A stretch of DNA of 64,000 nucleotides from Piscinibacter defluvii (GTDB taxonomy: Bacteria; Pseudomonadota; Gammaproteobacteria; Burkholderiales; Burkholderiaceae_C), in NCBI RefSeq assembly GCF_004011805.1, contig NZ_RCHJ01000014.1, positions 213,020 through 277,019 of the forward strand. Direction: 5' to 3'. Position numbers and translations under genes: made by a program. The stretch's first letter is position 1, and each line of letters opens with the position of its first letter. The notes under the pieces are model-generated. The model was not told where the DNA came from. It searched no databases and worked only from the letters and a program-made list of their open reading frames with translations. Shown here piece by piece: positions 27,245 through 35,337 of the stretch.

Positions 27245-27693
27245 CGTGGCGGACGAAGGCCAAGCCAACGGGTCTTGAAGGCCTGAAAGTCTTTGTCTCG
27301 CCACGCAAGGAGAGTGCGCTCGACCATGGCCCTCCCTATCGGCCCGCGGCGCCACAACTCCCGACGCAATGTTTCCTGCATCTGGTACAGCGTTGCCTCG
27401 TCCCCGCCGCGACCCTCGCACAAGCGGCATACCTGCCACCAGTCGTGGTGGCCCCATGCGCCTCGACCAGAGCCGGGCCGCCTCCGCCGCTGAATGCTGC
27501 ATTCGAAACCGGCGTGCGTGAACGTGTGGGGCCCCGTGTCCCCAGGCCACTCGAACCCGTCCGGAATCAACCCTTCGTCGATCAATTGCGCTGCCGTGCC
27601 CTCCCAGTAGTCACCTTGTCGAGGAACGATGTGCAGGGTCAGTTCGCCCTCGACGAGCTCAGGTCGCGGTGGACAGTAGCCACCCCTACGCAT
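27241..27693 (-). CDS. Cys-containing hypothetical protein of the element
   Basis: 150 residues from the ATG at 27693. The WWQVCRLCEGRGGD stretch contains a CxxC zinc-like knuckle, and a second CNIC lies just upstream of the chosen start in the same frame. If translation began further up, both knuckles would be in the protein. The chosen ATG overlaps the stop of the 32-codon ORF at 27686-27784, which has the better ribosome-binding site. Not recognised. Confidence 0.45.
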   Translation of the reverse strand: MRRGGYCPPRPELVEGELTLHIVPRQGDYWEGTAAQLIDEGLIPDGFEWPGDTGPHTFTHAGFECSIQRRRRPGSGRGAWGHHDWWQVCRLCEGRGGDEATLYQMQETLRRELWRRGPIGRAMVERTLLAWRDKDFQAFKTRWLGLRPPR

Positions 27694-27784
27694 GATGAAC
27701 CCCGTGCGACAGATGTTGCAGCGCGGCAAGAACCTTAGCGTGACGGCCGAGTCTGACGAGTGTGTTTGAATCGATGTCAGCCAT
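27686..27784 (-). CDS. 32-codon leader ORF with a strong ribosome-binding site
   Basis: ATG at 27784-27782 has AAGGAG at ideal distance. The peptide is MADIDSNTLVRLGRHAKVLA and 12 more residues, ending with TAG at 27688-27686. The stop overlaps the ATG (27693) of the next gene by eight bases. It may be a leader peptide driving coupled translation, or the remnant start of a frameshifted gene. Confidence 0.4.
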   Translation of the reverse strand: MADIDSNTLVRLGRHAKVLAALQHLSHGVHHA

Positions 27785-27864
27785 TCATCACTCCTTCCTA
27801 GTGGTGGGTGGTTAGGCCCGGCTCGCTGTGACAGCAGCATGCCGGGCCGCCTTGCCTGAAAGGG

Positions 27865-29076
27865 TCAGGCAGCCCTGAACGGGATCACCTCTGCCCCGTC
27901 ACGCAGCTTGTCCAAGTGATCCGCGTACCACTGCATGAGCTTGGTCCGCTCCGGTAGGTGCATGGCCCTGTTGTAGGCCGCGCGCACGTCGTCGCGTTCC
28001 TCATGCGCTAGCTGCTTCTCGATCACGTCAGGCGCGAACCCGTGTTCGTTGGCGATCGTCGAGAACAGGGTGCGCATGCCGTGCGCCGTTGCCGTCCCCT
28101 TGTAGCCCAGGCGCGCCAAGGCGCTGTTCAGCGTGTTCTCGCTCAACGGTTTGCCGGGGTAGAAGGGGGAAGGGAACACCAGCTCGTCACCACCGGTCAG
28201 CGGCTTCATAGTGGCGAGCACGGCAAGCGCCTGGGACGACAGAGGGACCAAGTGCTCGGTCTTCATCTTCATGCGATCCGCACGTATGCGCCACAGCGCA
28301 CGCTCGGTGTCGAATTCGTCCCAGCGCGCGCCGCGCAGTTCCCCGGGGCGAACTGCGGTCAGCATGAGCAGGAGAAGCGCATTCTTCGTGCTTGGGTCGC
28401 CCTCGTAGTTGTCCAGCTTGCGCAAGAACGCTGGCGCTTCGGCCTGCGACAGGGCAGGGCGGTGCTTCACCCGGTGGCCCTTCAGGATCTCGTCGGACCG
28501 TAGCGAGTAGGTCGGGTCAACGTTCAGAAGCTCGTGCTGGATCGCGTAGCGGAACACTGCCCGAATGCGCTGGAACACTCGGCCCGCGGTCTCACTGGCC
28601 CCAGTTGCCTCTACTGCCTTGACCACGTTGCGCACGTCCGCGGGCTTGATGTCCGCGATCGGCGTGCGGCCCAGCTTCGGGAAGACGTGGTTCTCGAAGC
28701 TGGCCTCGATCAGATCGGCCGTGTGCTGCGCCCACTTCGGCCCGCGATGCTTGAGCCACTGCCGGGCGACAGCCTCGAATCTGTTGGCTACCGCGGCGGC
28801 GCGGGCGGCCTTGTTGGCCTTTCTAGAAGCGCTCGGGTCGACGCCAGCAGCGACCTGCTTGCGGGCGCTGTCGCGCTTCTCGCGTGCCTCGGCCAGGCTC
28901 ACCTCGGGGTAGGTGCCCAGCGACAGCAGCTTCTCTTTGCCGTCGAACCGGTACTTGAAGCGCCACCACTTGCCGCCCGCGGGAGACACCTCGAGGTACA
29001 GGCCGAGGCTGTCGTACAGGCGCTTGGCCTTCTCCTGCGGCTTGGCCCGCTTGATCGCCGTGTCAGTCAGCGCCAT
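27865..29076 (-). CDS. int: P4-type tyrosine integrase
   Basis: 403 residues. N-terminal DUF4102-type arm-binding domain (MALTDTAIKRAKPQEKAKR), core-binding region at about 100-190, catalytic domain to the end. Catalytic residues are seen: Arg in TAVRPGELRGARW, His-x-x-Arg in AHGMRTLF, His in LAHEERDDV and Tyr in RAAYNR. The start at 29076 was chosen because it gives the standard MALTDTAI beginning. It is transcribed away from the tRNA, 164 bp from the tRNA 3' end, and must catalyse integration at the tRNA. Confidence 0.92.
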   Translation of the reverse strand: MALTDTAIKRAKPQEKAKRLYDSLGLYLEVSPAGGKWWRFKYRFDGKEKLLSLGTYPEVSLAEAREKRDSARKQVAAGVDPSASRKANKAARAAAVANRFEAVARQWLKHRGPKWAQHTADLIEASFENHVFPKLGRTPIADIKPADVRNVVKAVEATGASETAGRVFQRIRAVFRYAIQHELLNVDPTYSLRSDEILKGHRVKHRPALSQAEAPAFLRKLDNYEGDPSTKNALLLLMLTAVRPGELRGARWDEFDTERALWRIRADRMKMKTEHLVPLSSQALAVLATMKPLTGGDELVFPSPFYPGKPLSENTLNSALARLGYKGTATAHGMRTLFSTIANEHGFAPDVIEKQLAHEERDDVRAAYNRAMHLPERTKLMQWYADHLDKLRDGAEVIPFRAA

Positions 29077-29145
29077 GGGGTAACTCGTCGTGGGTAGTGG
29101 GTAACTGAGGCTTGAATCTACCCCCACGAGTGCCAGGCTTCAACT

Positions 29146-29222
29146 GGACTTGGCTGGACTAGCCCGGATTCTTGCTCGCTGCCGCACCTCGTATTCACTA
29201 CGGAAAGCGGACTTGGCTGGAC
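29146..29222. repeat. Two 14-bp direct repeats between integrase and att site
   Basis: GGACTTGGCTGGAC occurs at 29146-29159 and 29209-29222, 63 bp apart. They are in the place where integrase arm-type or excisionase sites are expected, but their role is inferred. Confidence 0.5.
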
Positions 29223-29239
29223 ATCCTCGGCCCCTGAAC

Positions 29240-29263
29240 TGGTCCCCCCGACAGGAATCGAAC
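29240..29263. repeat. tRNA-proximal attachment site
   Basis: The 3' part of the tRNA-Arg gene, 24 bp including the CCA, matched at 23 of 24 positions by 17510-17533. This copy forms the working tRNA end; the other is the displaced copy. Confidence 0.85.
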
Positions 29264-29314
29264 CTGTATCTGCCGCTTAGGAGGCGGCCGTTCTATCCAT
29301 TGAACTACGGCGGG
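29240..29314 (-). tRNA. tRNA-Arg (anticodon CCU)
   Basis: 75 nt including CCA. Cloverleaf: acceptor stem 7 bp, D-arm GTTC...GAAC, anticodon arm GCCGC/GCGGC with loop CTCCTAA (anticodon CCT in DNA), four-base variable loop, T-arm ACAGG-TTCGATT-CCTGT. The acceptor stem has a G-G mismatch at position 4-69; the discriminator is A. The gene carries the att site of the element. Confidence 0.93.
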
Positions 29315-29339
29315 AGGGCGCGATTCTAGGTCGCGCGAG

Positions 29340-32300
29340 TCAGTTCCAGCGCCAGGTCCAGATCAGGTCCAGCGAGCTGTCCTCGCCCGACTGCGCGCGC
29401 AGCGTGAAACGCTGGGCGATGCGGTAGATCAGCTGCCAGCTGCCGGCGGTGGCGGTCAGGCTGCGTTCGTAGCCCACGTACCAGCGCCGCGAGAGCTGTT
29501 TGCCGAGCGACACCACCGTCTCGCGCACCTCGCCCTCGCTCTGGCTGACCGACAGGTTGTCCAGGCCGAGCGCCTGCAGCAGCTGGTCGGTCGGGCCCTG
29601 CTTCTCGCCGGCCAGCAGCGCGAGCGCGGCACGTTGCAGCAGCGCGGTGTCGGTGCGGCCCAGGCCGTCGCTGGCGCGGCCCAGCACCAGCCAGGAGAGC
29701 TTGTCCATCTCCGACATCTCCGGCTCGGAGAACAGCCGCACGCGCGGATTGGCCGCGCTGCCGGTGACCGCGACGCCGACCCGCACGTCCAGGTTCGGGC
29801 GCGTTGCCTCGATGTCCAGGCGCGGGTTCTCCACCGGGCCGTTGAAGACCAGCTCGCCGCGGTCGATCTCCAGCTTCTGCCCGTAGGCGGCGTACTGGCC
29901 GTCGACCGCGCGCACCGTGCCGTCCACCGCCAGCTTGCCGCCCGGCGCGCTGAGGTGCAGGTCGCCAGCCAGGCGCGTGTCCAGCCCGCGGCCACGCACG
30001 CGCAGCGCGTCGCCCAGGTCCACGCGCAGGTCGAGCGCCACGCTCGGCAGCCGCACCGCCGTGCCGCCTGGCGCGGGGCCGGCGGGCGCCTTGGCGCCCT
30101 GGCCGTTGCCGCGCAGCACCACCACGTCGTCGCCCAGGCTCGGCGCGTCGCCGCGCGTGAAGTCGACCAGGCCCTCGTCGACGCGGAAGCGGCCGTCGAG
30201 CTGCAGCCGCTCGCGTTCCAGGCGCACCTGGCCGTCACCGCTGGCGACGATGCGGCGGTCGACCCGGCCGAGCAGCTGGAACTGGCGTGCCGCCACCGTC
30301 AGCCGGGCCTGCGGTGCCGCGCCGAGGCTGGCCTCGCCGCCGATCTCCAGCGTGCCGCTGCCGGCACGCGCGCTGAAACGTTCGATGCGCGCCGTCGCGC
30401 CCTGCAGCGCGATCGCCACCTCGCCGTCGCTGACGTTCACGCCCTGCAGGAAGTTGCGCACGCCGAGCCGGCGGCCCTGCAGCGCCCCGGTGTACTCGGG
30501 CGCCGCGAAGGTGCCGCCGATGCCGGCGCTGACCCGCAGCTCGCCGGCCAGGCGCCAGCCCGGCGGCACCCACGGGCCCCAGGTGCCGAGCTGCGCCACC
30601 TGCAGCTCGAGCACGCCGGAGACCGGCGTGTCCGGCGCCGGCCAGAGCGACTGCGGCGAGGTGCGCGCGACGAAGGCGCCGGCGGCCACGCCCAGCGTCG
30701 AGCCGGCCAGGCCCTGGGTGAAGCTCCAGACGCCGTCGGCCACGTTCAGGCCCAGCCGCAGGTCGCTCAGGCCGAGCGCCTGGGTGCCGGTCTCGTCGGT
30801 GACCGTCAGGTCGCCGCGTTCGCGCTGCAGCACGATGTCGGCCCGCACCGTCGGCGCGCTGGTCACCTCCAGCGTGGCGCCGACGCGCAGGTCGCCGCCC
30901 CAGCCGAACTCGGGCTGCAGGCGCGCCAGCAGCGGCGCCACCGCCACCGGGTCGATCGCGGCCCGGGCCTCCAGCCTGGCCGGTACCGCGCCGTCGGCGG
31001 CCTGCCAGGCGATGCGCTCCCAGCGCAGCAGCGCGCCGGGCAGCTCGGCGCGGCCGGGCTGCAGCTCGAGGCGCAAGGGCGCCTGCGCGAAACCGCCGGC
31101 CTCCAGGCCGACGGCGCTGCTGCGCAGCCAGGCGGGCTCGTCGGCACCGCTGCCGCGCAGCTCGAGCTGCTGCAGGCTGCCGCGCCAGCCGTCCACCTGG
31201 CCGGTGCGCTCCACCAGGCCGCCTTCGGCCTGCAGCGTGGCCAGGCTGGCCGGCCCGGCGGGGCCGCCGCGTGGCGGCTGCAAGGTGTCGAGCCAGGCCG
31301 GCGGCCGCGCCGGCACCCGGGCCTGCAGCTCGAGCCGGTGCGCGCGGCCGCTGCCCTGCAGGCTCAGGCGCGCGCTGTCCAGGCCCATGCCGCCCCGGCG
31401 CAGGCCGGTCAGCTCGGCCTGCGCCTCCACCGGCGCGTCGAGCGACAGGCCGGCGCGCCAGCGCGCCTGCGCACTGCGCAGCGAGGTGCCGTCCACCTGC
31501 AGCGCGCTGGCACTCGCCTCGCCCTGGGTGGCCAGCGCCGGCCAGCGCCCGTCGACCTGCACGCGGGCCTGCAGGCTGCCGGCCAGCGCAGCGTCGCCGC
31601 CGGGCGGCCGCAGCAGCGCCCAGACCGGGGCGAAGGCCGCCAGCGCCGGCGCATCGAGCACCAGCGACCATCGGTCCTGCGCGCCGCCGCGCCCGGTGAG
31701 GCGGCCCTCGAGCGTGGCGCGGTTGGGGCCCGAGTCGAGCGCGGCCGTCACCGCTGCGGTCTGCGCGTCGGCGTTGCGCCAGCGGGCCTGGCCGCGCAGC
31801 GGCACGCCGGCGAGCAGGCTGTCGGCCAGCTGCAGCGTGGCCTGCCCGCGCAGCGCGAGCAGCCGGTCCGCCAGTGCCGCGCGGCCGAACGCGGCCTCGG
31901 GCAGGCTCAGGTCGAACTCGCCGCTCGCGTCGATGCGGTGCGGGCCGCGGCGCCAGGGTGAGTCCTCGCGCCCGGACCACCAGGGCAGCGGGTCGAACCG
32001 TTCGAGCCGGGCCTGGCCCTGCAGGCGCCAGGGCGCATCGGCGCCGCTGCTGCGGGCGGCGCTGCCGGTCAGCGTGGCCGAGGCAGCGCCGGCGCGGGCC
32101 CGCGCGGTGCGCAGCTCGAGCCGGTCACCGGCCGCATCGCGCAGCGCGCGGGCGTCGAGCGTCAGCGCCAGCGCCGTGTTGCCCTGGCGCGGCGGTGCGC
32201 GGCCGGCCAGTTCGGCCGTGAGCGTGAGCTCGGTGGAGGCGCCGCCCGGCGGCGCGCCGCGCAGCGCGAGCGGGCCGGACAGCGGGACCGCCGCCGCGCG

Positions 32301-33470
32301 GGCATCCAGGCGCGCCGGCAGCACCTCCTCGAGCCGGGCGTCGAGCGACCAGCCGTCGCGCGCCCAGCGGCCGCTGGCCTGCACGCGCCCGGCCGGCTGC
32401 GCCGCGCTGCCGAGGCGGGCCTCGAGCGACGACAGCTCCAGCGTGGTCGGGTCGTCGGGCCGCGCGCGAAGCGCGAGCTGGAGCTCGTGCAGCGGCAGGC
32501 GGGCCTCGTTCCAGCGCCCGGCCGCGGCGTTGGCCAGGCGCAGGTCGACGCGGGCCGGACGGTCCATCGCATCGCTGGCCAGCCGCGCGGTGCCGCTCAG
32601 CGCGGTGCGGGGCAGGCGCGCATCGAAGGCCGACAGGTCGAGCGCCTGCGCGCGGGCGTCGAGCGCGCCCAGCGGCCAGGCGGCAAACGGGCGCAGCTGG
32701 GTGTCCAGGTCGAGCGATTGCGCGGCGGTGCCCGGCGCGGTGGGCTCGGCGCGCAGCGTGGCCACCAGCGGCAGCGCGGCGAGCGGGCCGTCGGCGCGCA
32801 GCGAGGCCTGCCAGCGCGCGTTGGCCAGCGCGCCCTCCTGGCGCAGGCCCAGCTCGGCCTGCACGGCGAACGGTGCAGCGCTGGCCAGGCGCACGCCACC
32901 CTGGCCGGACAGCGTGCCGTAGGCGAGCGAGAGCCCGTCGAGCCGGTGCAGCGCGCCGCCGTCGGCGCCCAGGTGCAGTCCGGCCTGCAGGTCGCGCAGC
33001 GGCTCGTCGCCCAGCGGCACGATCTTCACGCGGCCGGCGCGCAGCGCGGTGACCCGCAGCTCGAAGGGCAAGGCCAGCGACTCGGGCACGGACAGCGGCG
33101 CACCGTCGCTCGCGCCGGGCCGCACCTCGACCTGCGCGGCCTCGAGCCGCTCGACCGTGACGGCCACATGCCAGGCCCCGCTGCCATGGCCCAGCGTGAG
33201 GCCCTGCCAGCGCAGCGCGTCGATCACCACGGCGCCGCCGCGCGGCAATGCGATCTCGACCCGCTGCGCGCCGAAGTCCCCGAGCAGCGTGCCCTGCGGC
33301 GCCGTCACCCGCAGCCCCGGCACCAGCGTCAGTAGCCAGGCGGTGCCCGCCTCGCTGCGCAGCGACAAGGCGACGAGGGCCGCGACCGCCAGCGGCAGCA
33401 CGAGCAGCAGCGTGAACAGCCAGCGCACGCCATGCAGGCGGGCACGCGGGGGCGTGGCGGGGGCGTTCAC
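29340..33470 (-). CDS. tamB: TamB-like translocation/assembly module inner-membrane protein
   Basis: 1376 residues from the GTG at 33470; an ATG at 33506 inside the tamA gene would add 12. An N-terminal hydrophobic anchor (WLFTLLLVLPLAVAALVALSL) is followed by a very long repetitive beta-rich region, and the C-terminal 400 residues carry the conserved DUF490 domain, ending in SQSEGEVRETVVSLGKQL and the aromatic tail DLIWTWRWN. It is thought to bridge the envelope and move lipids or help outer-membrane insertion of proteins. It directly follows tamA. Confidence 0.85.
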   Translation of the reverse strand: MNAPATPPRARLHGVRWLFTLLLVLPLAVAALVALSLRSEAGTAWLLTLVPGLRVTAPQGTLLGDFGAQRVEIALPRGGAVVIDALRWQGLTLGHGSGAWHVAVTVERLEAAQVEVRPGASDGAPLSVPESLALPFELRVTALRAGRVKIVPLGDEPLRDLQAGLHLGADGGALHRLDGLSLAYGTLSGQGGVRLASAAPFAVQAELGLRQEGALANARWQASLRADGPLAALPLVATLRAEPTAPGTAAQSLDLDTQLRPFAAWPLGALDARAQALDLSAFDARLPRTALSGTARLASDAMDRPARVDLRLANAAAGRWNEARLPLHELQLALRARPDDPTTLELSSLEARLGSAAQPAGRVQASGRWARDGWSLDARLEEVLPARLDARAAAVPLSGPLALRGAPPGGASTELTLTAELAGRAPPRQGNTALALTLDARALRDAAGDRLELRTARARAGAASATLTGSAARSSGADAPWRLQGQARLERFDPLPWWSGREDSPWRRGPHRIDASGEFDLSLPEAAFGRAALADRLLALRGQATLQLADSLLAGVPLRGQARWRNADAQTAAVTAALDSGPNRATLEGRLTGRGGAQDRWSLVLDAPALAAFAPVWALLRPPGGDAALAGSLQARVQVDGRWPALATQGEASASALQVDGTSLRSAQARWRAGLSLDAPVEAQAELTGLRRGGMGLDSARLSLQGSGRAHRLELQARVPARPPAWLDTLQPPRGGPAGPASLATLQAEGGLVERTGQVDGWRGSLQQLELRGSGADEPAWLRSSAVGLEAGGFAQAPLRLELQPGRAELPGALLRWERIAWQAADGAVPARLEARAAIDPVAVAPLLARLQPEFGWGGDLRVGATLEVTSAPTVRADIVLQRERGDLTVTDETGTQALGLSDLRLGLNVADGVWSFTQGLAGSTLGVAAGAFVARTSPQSLWPAPDTPVSGVLELQVAQLGTWGPWVPPGWRLAGELRVSAGIGGTFAAPEYTGALQGRRLGVRNFLQGVNVSDGEVAIALQGATARIERFSARAGSGTLEIGGEASLGAAPQARLTVAARQFQLLGRVDRRIVASGDGQVRLERERLQLDGRFRVDEGLVDFTRGDAPSLGDDVVVLRGNGQGAKAPAGPAPGGTAVRLPSVALDLRVDLGDALRVRGRGLDTRLAGDLHLSAPGGKLAVDGTVRAVDGQYAAYGQKLEIDRGELVFNGPVENPRLDIEATRPNLDVRVGVAVTGSAANPRVRLFSEPEMSEMDKLSWLVLGRASDGLGRTDTALLQRAALALLAGEKQGPTDQLLQALGLDNLSVSQSEGEVRETVVSLGKQLSRRWYVGYERSLTATAGSWQLIYRIAQRFTLRAQSGEDSSLDLIWTWRWN

Positions 33471-33480
33471 GGCGCCGGCG

Positions 33481-35337
33481 TCAGAACGCGATGCCCACGC
33501 TGACATGCAGCCGCACCCGGCGCAGTCCCTCGCCGTAGGCGAGGTCCATGCGCAGCGGGCCGACCGGGCTGCGCCAGCGCAGGCCGAGGCCGTAGCCGCG
33601 CGCCAGCTTCAGCGCGGTCCAGGTATTGGCCGCGTTGCCGGCGTCGAAGAACAGCGCCCACCACACCGACGGCAGCTTCGCCGACAGGGGCCGGGCGACC
33701 TCGGCGCTGCCGGTCAGCATCACGCGGCCCGAGGCGAGCGCGCCGTCCACCGTCGGCCCCAGCTCGCGGTAGCCGTAGCCGCGCACCGAGTCGTCGCCGC
33801 CGGCACGGAACAGCAGCGGGTCGGGAATGGCCAGCGTCTCGCGCGCGAACAGCTCGCCGGCCTCGGCGCGCACCACGCCGTACCACGCGGCGCCGAGCGG
33901 CTTGTAGACGGTCAGCCGGCCGTACAGCCGCGCGAACGGACCCTGGTCGCGCGCCGTGCCGGTGACGCCGCTGGTCCTGCGGCCGCGCGCCTCGCCGGCA
34001 CCGGCCTGCAGCGCGAGCGTGTAGCCGTCGGTGGGCAGCAGCACGCTGTCCACCTCGCGGAAGGTCCAGTGGTAGTTGGCCCACAGCGCGTCGGCGATCG
34101 TGCTGCCGGCCAGCGTGTCCAGGCGCGCGTGCACCAGCTCGCCGTAGTACAGCCGCTCCAGGCGCTGCGTGTCCAGTGTGCGGCCGATGCGTGCGCTCGA
34201 GGCGGTGCGCAGCTCCTCGCCCGAGCGCAGCCGCTCGTACGAGCCGGCGATCAGGTTGCGGTACTGGCCCTCCAGCGGCCAGGACAGCAGCTCGCCCTCC
34301 CAGCGCTTGAGGTCCGAGCCGTACTCGAGCTTGTTGCGCGCGATCCACTCCAGCCCGAACGGCCGGCGGTGCAGGTGCTCGAGCGTGACACGCGGGCCGG
34401 TGTTGGCGCTGATGCCCACGCCGGTGGTGGCCTGCTGCAGCGGCTGCTCGCGCAGGCGCACGCGCACCGGGGTCTGCTCGGCCTGGGCCGGATCGGGGTC
34501 GATGTCGACCGTGGCGGCCTCGAACAGGCCGCTCTTGCCCAGGCGCTCCTGGAAGTCGAGCAGCGTCTTCTCGCTGTACGGCGTGCCGGGGCCGAAGCCG
34601 GCCAGGTGACGCACCGCGGATTCGTCGTAGCGCTCGATGCCGCTGATGGCCAGCGGGCCGAGCGTGAACAGCGGCCCGCTGTCGAGCTCGAGCTGCAGCG
34701 CCGCTGCCTGGCGCGGCACGTCGATCTGGGCGCGGGTGCCGGCCCAGGCGGCGGCCGGGTAGCCCTGCGCCCGCACACGCGCCAGCGTGCCGTTCTTGGC
34801 CGCCGACCAGTCGGCCTGGCGGAACGGCGTGCCCGGCGGCATCGGCCAGTCGTGCTGCAGCGCCGCGAGCTGCGCCGCGGCCGGGCCCTGCGGGTCGGCC
34901 TGTGCGGCATCCTGCAGCGCACCGCGGGCCGTCAGCTCGGCACTCGTCACGCGCACCTGCGCGCCGGGCTGCACCGTCACGCGCAGCAGCGGCAGCGCGC
35001 CGGGCGGATCCTCGCGCGCGATCGTCACGGTGGCGCCGAACAGGCCTTCGGTCTCGAGCAGCGCACGTGCCTGCGCGGGCGCGGCGGCGGCCAGGCGGCG
35101 CAGCTCGTTGTCGTCGATGGCGTCGGTTGCCGGCGCATTGCGGAAGCGCGCCAGGTCCAGGTGCTCGAGCAGCAGCGCGCGCAGCTCGTCGGGCGCCTCG
35201 ACCTCGAGGCGGTACAGCGGCTGCGCCGGCGCGCTGCCCGCCTCGGCCGGCTTCTCGCCGCCCGGCAGCAGCGCGCAGCCCTGCAGCGCCGCGAGCACCA
35301 GCGCACCGAGCAGGCGGCGCGCGGCGGCGGGCGTCAT
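33481..35337 (-). CDS. tamA: TamA-like outer-membrane assembly protein
   Basis: 618 residues, BamA/TamA superfamily: about three POTRA domains (residues 40-270) and a C-terminal 16-strand barrel (about 280-618) ending in ...HVSVGIAF, a typical barrel-terminal Phe. DDSVRGYGYRELGP contains the conserved RGY motif of the lid loop. The N-terminus has LAALQGC, a lipobox, so it may be a lipoprotein, unusual for TamA. Its ATG overlaps the VWA gene stop (ATGA). Confidence 0.87.
   Translation of the reverse strand: MTPAAARRLLGALVLAALQGCALLPGGEKPAEAGSAPAQPLYRLEVEAPDELRALLLEHLDLARFRNAPATDAIDDNELRRLAAAAPAQARALLETEGLFGATVTIAREDPPGALPLLRVTVQPGAQVRVTSAELTARGALQDAAQADPQGPAAAQLAALQHDWPMPPGTPFRQADWSAAKNGTLARVRAQGYPAAAWAGTRAQIDVPRQAAALQLELDSGPLFTLGPLAISGIERYDESAVRHLAGFGPGTPYSEKTLLDFQERLGKSGLFEAATVDIDPDPAQAEQTPVRVRLREQPLQQATTGVGISANTGPRVTLEHLHRRPFGLEWIARNKLEYGSDLKRWEGELLSWPLEGQYRNLIAGSYERLRSGEELRTASSARIGRTLDTQRLERLYYGELVHARLDTLAGSTIADALWANYHWTFREVDSVLLPTDGYTLALQAGAGEARGRRTSGVTGTARDQGPFARLYGRLTVYKPLGAAWYGVVRAEAGELFARETLAIPDPLLFRAGGDDSVRGYGYRELGPTVDGALASGRVMLTGSAEVARPLSAKLPSVWWALFFDAGNAANTWTALKLARGYGLGLRWRSPVGPLRMDLAYGEGLRRVRLHVSVGIAF

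Larger units (their letters stand above)
17510..29263. mobile_element. 11.75-kb tRNA-Arg integrated element (candidate phage satellite)
   Basis: It is bounded by the 24-bp attachment repeats at 17510-17533 and 29240-29263 and carries a tyrosine integrase reading away from the adjacent tRNA. Nearly all genes read on the minus strand and overlap one another by 1-17 bp. Content: integrase, AlpA-like DNA-binding protein, RecA-fold ATPase, RuvC-like nuclease, TerS-like protein, scaffold-like protein and an N-terminal fragment of a large protein. No large terminase, portal, major capsid, tail, primase-polymerase or lysis gene was recognised. Several genes use more AT-rich third positions than neighbouring core genes, most clearly at 18.0-19.3 kb. 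Size and content fit a phage-inducible chromosomal island; a reduced prophage is the alternative. Confidence 0.8.

Noticed and set aside
29634..32922. Two long plus-strand ORFs across tamB
   Set aside because: Composition is repetitive and no domain is visible; they mirror the minus-strand codons.
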